Shown: one piece after another, positions 12,701-24,700 of the stretch | Position numbering within the stretch: the stretch's first letter is position 1 | Layout: each line of letters opens with the position of its first letter | Source of the DNA: Hippopus hippopus | Taxonomy: Eukaryota > Mollusca > Bivalvia > Cardiida > Cardiidae | DNA: 64,000 nucleotides | Reading direction: 5' to 3' | NCBI GenBank assembly: GCA_946811185.2 | Contig: OX328109.1 | Coordinates: 32,472,129 to 32,536,128 of the forward strand | The notes under the pieces: model-generated | Databases searched by the model: none | The model's input: the letters and a program-made list of their open reading frames with translations, nothing else | Told to the model about the DNA's origin: nothing | Program-made: the position numbers and the translations under genes

Positions 12701-15700
12701 TGTATTAGGTTCCTGGTTCTTTGACACTTTTATAGATCAAAACGAATGGAATGCCCAACTGCATTCAAAAAGTTGGCAATGTCACGATTACCATCACTAT
12801 ACTCTACACACAGTTGCCTAAGTCTGGACTGGAGATTTACATAACGTCTTTGTTTTTTTCTTGGGTGAAAGTTGCCAATATCGTGCTGGGCCATGGATGC
12901 TGCTGCTGATCTTTCTTCAAGTTTTAGAAATTTGATTAATTTCCATACATGTGGATGCTGGTGACCAACTAGATGTGTAAAGCGATTATTCCAACCCTCA
13001 CACTGATTGTTTGTGCGTTGCCCGTCGTTTATTGTTGTGTCATTCACATTCCATTCTGGAGGTGGAAATCTTGCAGGTGTTCTACGAACTATATTTACTC
13101 CATTTCTTAGAATATTTCTGAAACGTCCTGTGACATAGGTACTGTCAAAGTAGTTCACCATTTCTGCTGTATGTGGAATATCCAGTGTCTTAAGGTAATC
13201 CATTCCAAGTGGGACATCCTGAACAGGAAGGAATGCAAGTGCATCTAACATGCCACAAAATTTTTTAAATTCATTGTCACGCTTGTATATGTCGGTCAAC
13301 CCTAATTCTTGAACCTTTCGCCATGTTGCTTGTGTAAGATGGTAGAAGCATCCTTGTATTGTAAGATGGTCTCCAAATACAGTGCGCAAGGCTTGTCTCA
13401 AACCGATTTCAAAGTCTACCATTACTGTTAAGGGGTCAGGCTGGTATCCAGTATTTGTACATGTGTCAAAGACAGCTTGAAACAATGATTCATATGTGCT
13501 TTGTCTTTTGTCTTGTAGAAGGTACTGTAGATTCTCCTAGAGGAACATGTATCGCAAATATCTGGCTAAACTGTGTCGGTGCCATGGCAAAGTTGCCATC
13601 CATTAGCCAATGGTTGGACTGTGCTAGACGCTGGAGTTGTCTGTTAGTGGCAAACGCTATTATACGGCTGTCGCTGTCTGGCCCACTGTCATGGAAAAGG
13701 AACTGTTCTCCATTTACGTTTTGTGACCATTCACCATTTATTTGGATCCGCGTAATGTCTTCAGGTACTTTGGGAAACTCTGGTGTTCTCTGATTACGTA
13801 TGGTTCTTTTACATATGCAAGCTGGAGGGAGGGAGGCTAATGTGCATTCATCTGCAGTAATGATGCTGCTCGAGTAAACTGTAGCTGGTTTGTCATTTGT
13901 TTGTTTGGCCTGTTCTTTCATTACAGCACGAACCTTCACAACTTTAGGTTTTGTTTCAGTCATACCAATATCTGTCCGTACAGTTCCACGACAGCCTGAT
14001 GAACGTTTAGTACATATCCAAAATATTGATGACTTAGATGCTGATTTCTTGGTATACATATAATCCTGATGACACAGTTTAAGTCCACCTTTATTGCTAC
14101 GAATTATTTCCATTTTCTACACTTAAAATCCAACATATATAATCCTAGACAAAGATCACATGATAAATAGTGAAGTGGTATCATATCCATTATTTATACT
14201 TATGTTCAAGTCAAAAGAATTTAGCAGTTAGAAGTTTGCTGTTTAAAGTCCTCTTTTGATGTTTCTGTATTAAAGACTTTTAATTACTTTCTTAATTATT
14301 CACACATTCAGCCAACAGAAAAATAAAAAGGTTCCAATGCAGGTTGATACAAATTGTTTAGTCAATAATTATTTTAACAAAGTATACAATTAATAATGCC
14401 ACCCTCACTTTCTCACATTTTTAGCAAACAAATTGTCAACTAGTCTTCAAAGTAAATGTAGATAAATAATAAATAAATGTATAGGACTGGTATAATTATC
14501 AAATCTACAAAGAGTGGCTTTACTTCAATGGATCTGATTAACCCATTACCACACAATCCCTACCTTTGATGACCCTAAGAAAGAAGCCTCTGAAAACATT
14601 GTGGGAAAAGGAGAAAATGTTGGTAACCACCATTTTCTCCTTTTCCCACAATGTTTTCTACCTTTCACAAAACCAATTCCAAATGGATCTGGTGAGAGGC
14701 CAGAGCCACTTGTTTTTTTCATATCATATACTTAGTACCTCTGACATTTTTACCTATGACATTATTACCTATGGCATATTTACCACTTTGACTCTGACAT
14801 TTTTACCTATGACATTTTTACCTATGACATTTTTATCTATGGCATTTTTACCTCTGACATTTTTACTGCACACCCGCTGAAAATGTCCACTTAACTGATT
14901 CAGTGATATCGTATTACTGCAACAGAATGACTGTTGATGACTCTGGAATTGACAGCTTTGAAAAACTTACTGGAAAAGGGAGCTTTCCTGATGTGACAAG
15001 TGACTGTTAAGCTTTCAAAAAAACAAGTCTTTTCTATACAGTTGAGCAACCTTTGCCTAATTTCATCTCTTGCAAAGTTTGTAACAGTTTTTTGGGATAC
15101 CTAAGAATAGCCTGAAGAATTAATGGTATTATAACTTTGATGATGGAAACTTTTAAAACACTGTGGAAAAAGGAAAAAAAAATGCTGGTAAACAGCACAC
15201 TTTTCTTTTTTTTATAAGGTTTCATAGGCTGTCAAAGACAAATCCCAGGATCATTTGAGCAATATTTAATTTGTTGTCTGCAAAATGCTTTCAATATGGA
15301 AAAGTCTAAAATTGTTTAACCCTAAACCATACAAACCTGTATTATTTGTTCTTCTATAGATAGTTTGACCAATACTCTGCTTCACCTGACTACACTGGTA
15401 GGGCAAACATGAGGCATAATGTGTGCTAAACTGGAGTGCATAGCAATCAGAGTTGTTCAGACAAACACCCTCACACACATAGTCAAAGTAGATGTTGTTC
15501 AGATTATCCTGTGAGAAATGCATTTGACAATCAGATCCAATTCCACAGTTATGACATGTCTGTATCAAGCTTCCAGGAGGCGGGTCTATGAAATACAAAG
15601 ATTTCCAAAATAGTACATGAACATTTCAAACATGTGAACATTTCCAAAATAAAACATTGACATTACCAAAATATGAACATTTCCAAAATAAAACATGAAC

Positions 15701-18700
15701 ATTTACATGATAAAACATGAAAATTTTCAAAACATTACCATTTTCAAAATAAGAAAAAAAAAAAAAACAACAAAATTCAAATGAAGAAACAGATGTATTA
15801 AACAAACATTTCAAGTACGAGGGGGAATTTCCTAAATGAAAACAGACATTTCTAAAATAAAAGAGATTCTTTCAAATGTTAAACATGCTCATTTCAATAT
15901 GTTTCCCCCCCCCCAAAAAAAATCCAGAAAAAAAACATGAATTTTCCGAGATAAGACAAACAATTACCGTATTTTGCTTAAATTCTGGGACACCCAAAGT
16001 ACTGGGACACCCTCAAAAATCGCAAAAATAATTATTTTTCATGACCCGAAGATTTGGGCCATACTAAAAATTGCAAAGCAAGATCAGTATTTCATTTAAT
16101 TTCATTTCTACACACGTAACGTCGTAAGCTTGCATGCTTCCCAAACCCCCCTCCTGATTTCAATGTGAGTTTCCCAATTCAAGACAAAAAACCCGATCAC
16201 CTGACAGACTATTTTAAACCCCAATTCAAAAAAAAAAAAATCCGATATAAGTGTAAAAAGGGTGTGATAAACTTGTATCCAAGATACATAACGTATACAT
16301 GTACATCCGAAGTTGACACAGAGTTGACACGCATGTATTTCACTGTCAATCGCGTTCGTTGTTTGTAAATAGAAATGAAGGTACAGTATTCTAGTCTAAC
16401 CGATGGTTACCAGCATTTTCTCTTTTTCACACATTGTTATCAAAAGCTTATCTTCCCATAGTCCTTAAAACTTGGTATTGTTTGCTAAAAGGTTAACCCT
16501 ATACCACACAATCCCGAGATTTAACAACCCTGAAGAGGCCTTAAATCAAAAACATTGTTGGTAAAATAAAAATGCTGGTCTCCTTTTCCCATGCTTTCTA
16601 TGATTTCAAAAATAAATCTCATAATTTAACCAACTTTTGATTTGTAATCTGAATTCGCTTTGAATATGGACATGTTGTATAGGGTTGATGCTCACCATCA
16701 GACATACAAGCTCGTCTTGAATAGTAATGCTTGTCTATGTAGTTTGTACTTGTACAACCAGAATGAAAGGTGCACTTGTTTTTAGACTGGCTGTACGTAA
16801 CGGACCTACAGTTTGGAATATCAAGGCACATCTCGACGCAGTAATCAATGCTTGGTATGCTATCAAATCCAGTATCCCCAATGTCAGAACAGTTAAATCC
16901 AGATGTGTTAGACCATGTATAAATCTCAAATATAGGGCAGTCTGAAAATTAAATATCGTAAAAATTGTTTGGTGTTAATACATCATTTTTGTCTACCCGA
17001 AAATGACCTCTTAACTGGAGGCTGAATGAGAAATTGCTCAATCTTTTAACTTGTGCTACAATGTTTTCACATGTATTCATGTTTGTACCTTAAACTTGTC
17101 TTTAAAAGAATGTTCAATTTTTTCTGCCTTGACTCTTTACCACATGAAAAATTTTAGACATGTCTAAATTGAAAAGAATTGCAGAGGTCATATTGAATAT
17201 GACTAAAATATTGGAATTTGTGTTTGAACGGATAGAAAACATTGTGAGAATAGGAGAAAATGCTGGTAACCAGCATTTTCTTGTTTTCCCACAGAGCTTT
17301 CTACAGCCTTCTTCCAAGGGGAGCTGTCAAAACTATGAACTGTCCGAACAGTTAGGTAAACGATGAAATTTTTGTCAAGAGGTCATATGCATGATTAAAA
17401 TAATATTCCAAAGACACCTACCATGTTGATTAAGAAGATTATTGGAATTAATCTTTTACTACACAGTCCCTACTTTTGATGACTCTGAGAAAGATAGCTT
17501 TGGAAACATTATGGGAAAAGGAGAAAATGCTGGTAACCAGCATTTTCTCCTTTTCTGACAATGTTTTATACCCTTCCCAAAACAAATTTTAATTTTTTAG
17601 TCACATCTATTTTGTTGTCTACAAATGCTTTCAATTTGGACCACTGTAAGATTTTGTCTTTTGGTAAAGAGTTAAGTTTATATTCGATGAAAATTATTTT
17701 GCAATCTTAGTAATTTTTACCTTAACCAGCATTTCTCCTTTTCCTTCAATGTTTTTAAAAGCTTTTGTACTTCAAGTTGTTAAAACTCTGGTAGTTTTGT
17801 TAACCCTTACGCTGCAAAGCGCGACACACAGACCTATTGCAGACAGCTTAGATCAAGATCAGACTGCACAAAAAGTGCAGTCTGATCTTGGATCTACACT
17901 GTATGTTTAGGAGATATCTTTCCTTCAAAAATACTTTTGAAATTGGAAAATTTGGATTTATCCTATCTGCTTGAAAGTTTAATTTCTTTTATTTAGCAGG
18001 ATAAGGGTTAAAAAGTGAAAGCCAACAGGAGACTGAATAGTAGCTTCAATATTCTACGTACCGTATTTCTCTTAATAAAAGCACCCTCCCTAATAGTAGC
18101 TTCCCCCCCAACCCAGAAAAACCCTTAAATCATGATAACCTAATGTACACTAATTGATTAAAATGACAATATTTGAAGAATCTGATGAATATTTCCTCTA
18201 ATTTGATTAATATTTCCTCTGAACAAACGCAAAGAAATACAAAATTGGACAGACTTTTTGCTTTGCAAATTGGGTACAAAATACAGGCTCCCTATGCATG
18301 TTTTGTATAGCTTCCAGGAGCTTTTATTAGGAGAAATATGGTAAATAGCAAATATTACCATTTGTGCATGATTTTCTATAGACTCTGTTATATCTTTTAT
18401 AACCACTGACTTGGCCACAGTTGAATATCTGACATCTGAAGAAAAGAGGAAATACATGTAAAGTGAATGGCATGTTTGTTCAATGCATTTCCTTGATGCA
18501 TTATATGAAGCAAATGGTTCCATAAAATCCATTTTGTCTAACAACTGACTGAATCATGAAGCAGAATGGTCTTTAAACAAGCAGACAATTTACAAAATAA
18601 TAAAAAGTTTTGACCTATGTCAGCCTGTGATACTTTTTGCAGATGCATTAAATCCTTTTTTACATAGCATGAGTCATATAAAAAGATCAACAAATTCCCT

Positions 18701-21700
18701 CAAGCATATGCAACTCTATTAAAAGCATTTTTCGAGATGAAGATTTTCTAATAGTAGAATTATTGACAGTGGCACAGAGTTTGGCAATACAAATTCGGTA
18801 TATATATGCATCAGTAAATTTTCTTTAATTAATTAACAAACAAACCTGTGTTTTAACGAACCCGAATGAGAAAGCTTTATAGCATATTGTGAGAAAAAGA
18901 GAAAATGCTGGTAACCTGCAGTGTTTCCTTTTCCAACAGTTTTTTGCCAGTTTTAAAACAAACCTTTTTATTTCACTGTAAAGAGTAAGAAAATTAAACA
19001 AAGCACTGTAAATTGTCTTTTGTCAAGAAGAGAGTCCAACTCGACTTGCCAAAAAATGACATGTTGTTAATTTCTACCAGCATTCTCTCTGCTTTTCCCA
19101 CAATGTTTTCCAAGGTTTCTTCCTCAGGGTTGTTAAAACCTTTGGTATGTTTTCCATACCATAGGATTACAGGTTCAAACTGAATACAAATTAAAGTCCT
19201 TCGATTGTTTCACTTAGGCTAGTTTTGGACTGATCTTAACTTAACCTGTTAAACAATGGCTAATCTGTTAACTCTTTACCAGACAACAAAATGTTAGACT
19301 AGTCCGTATTGAAACTATTTTGCTGAAAACAAATGGAACTTGGCCCAAAATTTTGGGATTTGGCTATGGACATGTTAAAAAACGTTGTAGGAAAAGGAGA
19401 AAATGCTGCTTACAAGCTTTTTCTCTTTTTCCGACATTTTCAAAATTCTTCTCTATCAGGGTTTTTAATACAAGGGATTGTGACGTAAAGAATTAACTCT
19501 TTACCACACAATCCCGACTTTTAATGACCCTGAGGAATAAGGCTTTTGAAAACATTCTGAGAAAAAGAAAAAAATGCTGGTAACCAGCATTTTCTCCTTT
19601 TTCCACAATGTTTTTCTATCCTGTCAAAGACAAAAATCATGATCGAATTTACAGTCAATTTGTCATCTGCAAATGCTTTCAATTCGGGCAAGTCTACATT
19701 TTTATTGCCTGGAAAGGAGCTAAGGAATCCAGTAGAAACTTACTCTGCATCTGACATTTCAAAATAAGAAGCAAGGCAGTTGGTATAGTTACAGGCCCAT
19801 TCACATGAGTAATCATAACTGACATGTTTCTCTTCATACATGTAAGTTTGACAGTTTGGTCCAGGAATGCAGTTCATACATACTTGTGTGAAATCCTTGT
19901 TACACTCTGAAAATATAAAGTTAATCCTTAGGCTGCTAGGCATGACTCAAGGACCTTTTGTGGACAGTGTAGATCAAGATCAGACTGCACAGAATGTGCA
20001 GTCTGATCTTTGATCTACACTGTCTGATATAGAGATATCTTTCCACCCAAAAAAACTGTGAGTAACTGTGAAATAGCAGTATTTGGAATTTTTCTATTGG
20101 GTTCAAGATTTAATTCAGCTTATTTGGTAGGTTAACTTAGGTAGGTCAATTTCCTATGGAATCCGTTCCGAAGTTATTGAGAAAAAGCTGGGATAAAAAA
20201 ACTCATGAACAGGTCATAATTCACCAGTAAATCATTCAACCGTAACCAAATTATAATATGCCCATCTTTGCTTCCAATGAAGTGTGAAAGAAATCCATCC
20301 AGTAGTTGAGAAATAACTCGACCAAAAAACAATCATCAAAAGGGCATTACTCATTAATAGATCATTCAACCATAACCAAATTATGACATGATATGAAAAC
20401 TTCCTATGAAGTTTGATTGAAATCTGTCTGGTATTTATGGAGAAATAGCTAGGACAAAATAAAAAAAAATCATCAAAGGGCCATAACTCTTTGGAAAATC
20501 ATTCAACCATGACCAAATTATAGTATGCGCATCTTTGCTTCTTATAAAAACTTCCTATGGAGTTTGAGAGAAATCTGTCCAGTAGCTATTGAGAAATAGC
20601 TCGGACAAAAATATTCATCAAAGGGCCACAACTCATTGGAAAATCATTCAACCATGAGGAAATAATAATATGCACATCTTTGCTTTGAACTGAAGCTTCA
20701 TATGAAGTTTAACTGAAATCTATACAGTAGTTTCTGGGAAATAGCACTGACAAAAAAACTTCAGAAAGACTGACAGCCCAACTGACTGACTGACACAGTT
20801 TGTGGGGGGTACAAAAATTGATCATAATGAAAGAAACAAATCAGGTAATGGATTTAAATTTTTTTTCAAATATCTACAACAATGTAACAAATGGAGCATT
20901 TGCCCATTTTGAGTAATTCATCCACTTTTCACCATGCTTTCAAAAGCATTTCGCTACAGAGGTAACAGAGAGACACTTTACATGCAAAAAGGTCAGGAAA
21001 AAGTTGTTTCACAAGTGAGAAATACAAACATGTTAGACATGGATGTGGTTGTACTTGTCTGGTTTTTATATTAATGTAACAAATAAGTCAAAATTATTTC
21101 ATGTCACCACAAAAACATCCTACAGTGTCTTAACACTTAAAGTGTGTTTCACAACTAAAGTTGCCTGTGGGGCTAGTGTAGATCAAGATCAGGCTGCATA
21201 AAACATGCTGAAACACACTGAAAATATGATTATTTGGGTCTCATTTCTAGACTGAAAGTATCTTTTGGGTTTGTTTGGTGCTCTTCGGGTTAAAAAGCTG
21301 AAGAAAAGATCTAGTACTTTTACCACAATAAAATTACCTTCAAGTTGACAAGTGAGAAATACAAGCATTGTTGATACGGGTACCGATATATCAGTCCAGT
21401 TTTCATGATCATGTAACAAACAAGTCAAGTTTGTTTCGTAGAAGGTCACAGCAAAACATCCTGTAGTGTCCAGGCACAGATGTACACAATCATCCAACCT
21501 TGGTATATCAGTTTCAATTGATAAAACATCGCCTATGCTCGTCATGTTTTGAAGTTCTGTGAGCTTGAATTTCGGACAGTCTGTCTCAATATAGTAAACA
21601 CATATATTATAACTGTTTACCAGATAACAAAAATTGTCAGATTTACCCAAAGTGAAAAGATTTGCAATTAGCAAAAACAATTTTGTCTCAAATGATTATA

Positions 21701-24700
21701 TTAAAAATTTTGTTCTTAACTCTTTACCAAACAACGAAATATTTAACTTGTCCAAATTGAAAGCATTTCGATACGAAAATATAAATGTGACTCAAAATCT
21801 GAAATTTTCTTTGGTAGGGTAGAAAGCATTGTGGAAAAAGGAGAAAATAATGGTTACCAGCATTTTCTCCTTTTTCCACAAGGTTTTCAAAAGGCCTTTT
21901 CCTTAGGGTCGTTAAAAGTCGTGATTGTGTGGTAAAGAGTTAAAACAGGTAGGTTACCAGCATTTTCTCCATTCCCCAGAATGTTTTCTTCCCCAAGGTG
22001 GTTAGAACATGAAAGTGCTGCTAGAATTTCTACCAACTGTCTTCCAGCTCATTCCAGCAAACTATTTTGAGACTGTTTTCACAACTTAGAGATATTCAAT
22101 ATGAATTAGAAGTACAATTTTACATATAACCTGGAAGTTTCCTCTTGCTATGATGTTTTCAAAAGTGATATGGAGCAATTAAGGCAAACAAAATGTCTTG
22201 ACCCCTTACCACACAATCCCAAGTTTTAACAATCCTGAAGAAGAAGGCTTTTGAAAACATTGTTAGAGTGGAGAAAATGCTGGTTACCAGCATTTTCTCC
22301 TTTTTCCACAATGTTTTCTACCCTATCAAAGACAACTTACACAATTTCAGCCACATCTAATTTGGCATGTGTATGTGCTTCAGGTTTGAACAGGTCTAAA
22401 ATTTTGTTGTGTGGTAAAGGGTTAAAACAGGACAGAATGCAATTTACAATAAAATAGTACCTGTACTGTCAAACTGACCAGTCTATCACTTATAGGGCAT
22501 GAAACCAGAAGTTGCTGGTTTGAATCACTAGCTCAGCTAATTTCTCTCAGAGAACTTATGATTGCAATTAGGATTCATTCCTGTCTCACTGCTGATCATT
22601 TTTTTCAAAGATGGTTATGTGGGAAAGTAGCCAGTGATCTTGAAAGCACTTGTAAAAGAAACTCAAGGAAAGCATGGATAGGTGCACTGGCTGCTGCAAT
22701 ATAACTGAAATAATGTTGATGAAAGTGCCATTACACATCATACAAAACATACAAACATATCAACCTGACTAGGTATTCTTCATTTTTTTTCAAAAAGGAC
22801 AACAGAAAGATACAAAAACCTGTCACAAGTCAATTAACACTTTACCAAACAATTCCAAGTTTTCACAACCCTGAGAAAGAAAGCTTTCAAAAACATTATG
22901 AAAAAAGTAGAAAATGCTGGTTACCAGCATTTACTTCTTCAGCAACAATTTTTTCAATCCTTTCTTGTACAAATCCCAGGCAAGTATTTTGGAAGAGAAA
23001 AAATATTTTCCAACCTTACATTCATTATGCAAAAATATGATTAAGTTCAAGGGGACTAAGTGTTTGGTACAGATATCCAATAGTTGACAGAAACTAATAG
23101 CAAGAGACCCCTTCTAGACAAAAAAGTCAGAGACGAATTATATAATAAACAATATTATATGAAAATCCTAATAGTAAAATACAAATTTAATTCACCTTGT
23201 CTGCAAGATTTACGTAGGGCTGTCTTTCCCCATTGCATATGAAGTCCTGTATGGTTGTATAACCTACATTTTGAATTGCTGGGATCGTAAACTGATGCAC
23301 CACAGGGGATTGTTGATGAACAGGTTTCGCTGCAGTTAGATGTCAAAGATATCATAGAACGCACGCTGAAGGCTCTGTTTACACCCTCATGAATATTGCA
23401 GTTGACACATTCTTGCTCAAACAAAGGTACACAGGCTGAAAGAAAAAAAAACTCTTTTCCAAACACCACTCTTGAGTTGCAATGACTATCATCAGTCCTC
23501 AGAAAGAAATTGGCTGAGCTAGGGATTCAAACCAGTGACACCATGTTCTCAAGTCCTGTAGCAGCCATGAACTGCGCTATCAGGACTCAGCATTTCCCTG
23601 CATGCTGGAACTATAAAAAAATTCCCTTTCATGCCAATATTCGTTGTTCATGGCATTATACTGTATAATGTAAAAAGTTAAATAAGTCAGTTTCAATTCT
23701 TTAACAAAGAAAATGCAGGTTTATTTGGTTTGTATGTTGTTTTGCACACTTCTTAACCATTTTTTCAGTAATGTTACAGCAACAAGTATACCTATTTGGC
23801 TCTTGGTTTACCTTGGTTCACCTCTACTAATACTATAAACAAAATTACTTCCTAACTCTTAACTGCTCAAGTCACACAAATTGAAAGCTGAATTTCATCT
23901 AAAAGTGAGAGAAGTATGAGTTCTGTCACAATTACTCGCATAACTTCTTGGAAAAACTTTGGCAAAGCAAAGATCTGAATTCACAACCCTGTGAGAGCAA
24001 CTAGGCTTAAAGACATAGGTTTCACATTTACTTATATTTTTAGCTTATCCTTTTACAGAATGACAAATGATTGTAGCCTTCTCCAAAAAGAATTTGTCTT
24101 TAGGATTGTTAACATTATGGGAAAAGGAGAAAATGCTGGTTACCAGCATTTTCTCCTTTTCCCACAATGTTTTCTGAAACTTTCTTCATCAACATTGTAA
24201 AAATTTGGGATTGGTAAGGTGTTATGTAGAAAATAGTCAACTTACATTCCATATCACACAATCGCTGAACAAATGTCATTCCTACTGCTTCGCTTGTAGA
24301 ATTCGACTCACCACAAGAGTGAAACAAGCAAGTCTCATTGTCTGGCATGTACGTGGCACCCATACATCCATCGTAGTCCAAGCATCCTGCCAGGCAATAC
24401 TCATACCCTTGACTGTCCATAATGATTTGCAGGACAGGGCATGTTCCAATATGATCAGTTTTTGTAAAGATCTTGAACTGCAGACACTCTGTATAAATAA
24501 AATGCAAGAAAAACTTGATAAAGCATCTAAGTTGCTGGTGATTGTAAGGCTGAAAATTATCTAATGGCTAATGAAAATTGCTAAAAACTGCTACCATGTA
24601 CTCATGCAGTGAATATGGCAAATCAAGTCTAACTATAGATATTTGCAATTCCTTTGTTTTTCATCGAAGTACTCTAATAATGTGAAGACTCATTTTTCTA

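Larger units (their letters stand above)
10725..14866 (-). mobile_element. MULE-type DNA transposon, ~4.1 kb, with tandem-repeat TIRs
   Basis: The transposase (12730-14113) is bracketed by inverted repeats made of 15-bp units GTAAAAATGYCAKAG: six units on the left (10725-10825), eight on the right (14736-14866). Both arms share the unit order, including the same TCAAAGTG spacer. The interior also holds a SINE fragment near 10845, TTAA-MITEs at 11399 and 14538, and a degenerate array at 11870-12640. I see no matching target-site duplication. It lies in the intron between B7 and A7. Confidence 0.75.

Noticed and set aside
13455..13793. Plus-strand 112-codon frame.
   Set aside because: Antisense shadow of the MULE transposase.
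16727..16945. Open frames of 64-72 codons on plus and minus strands.
   Set aside because: Shadows of exon A6 in other frames.
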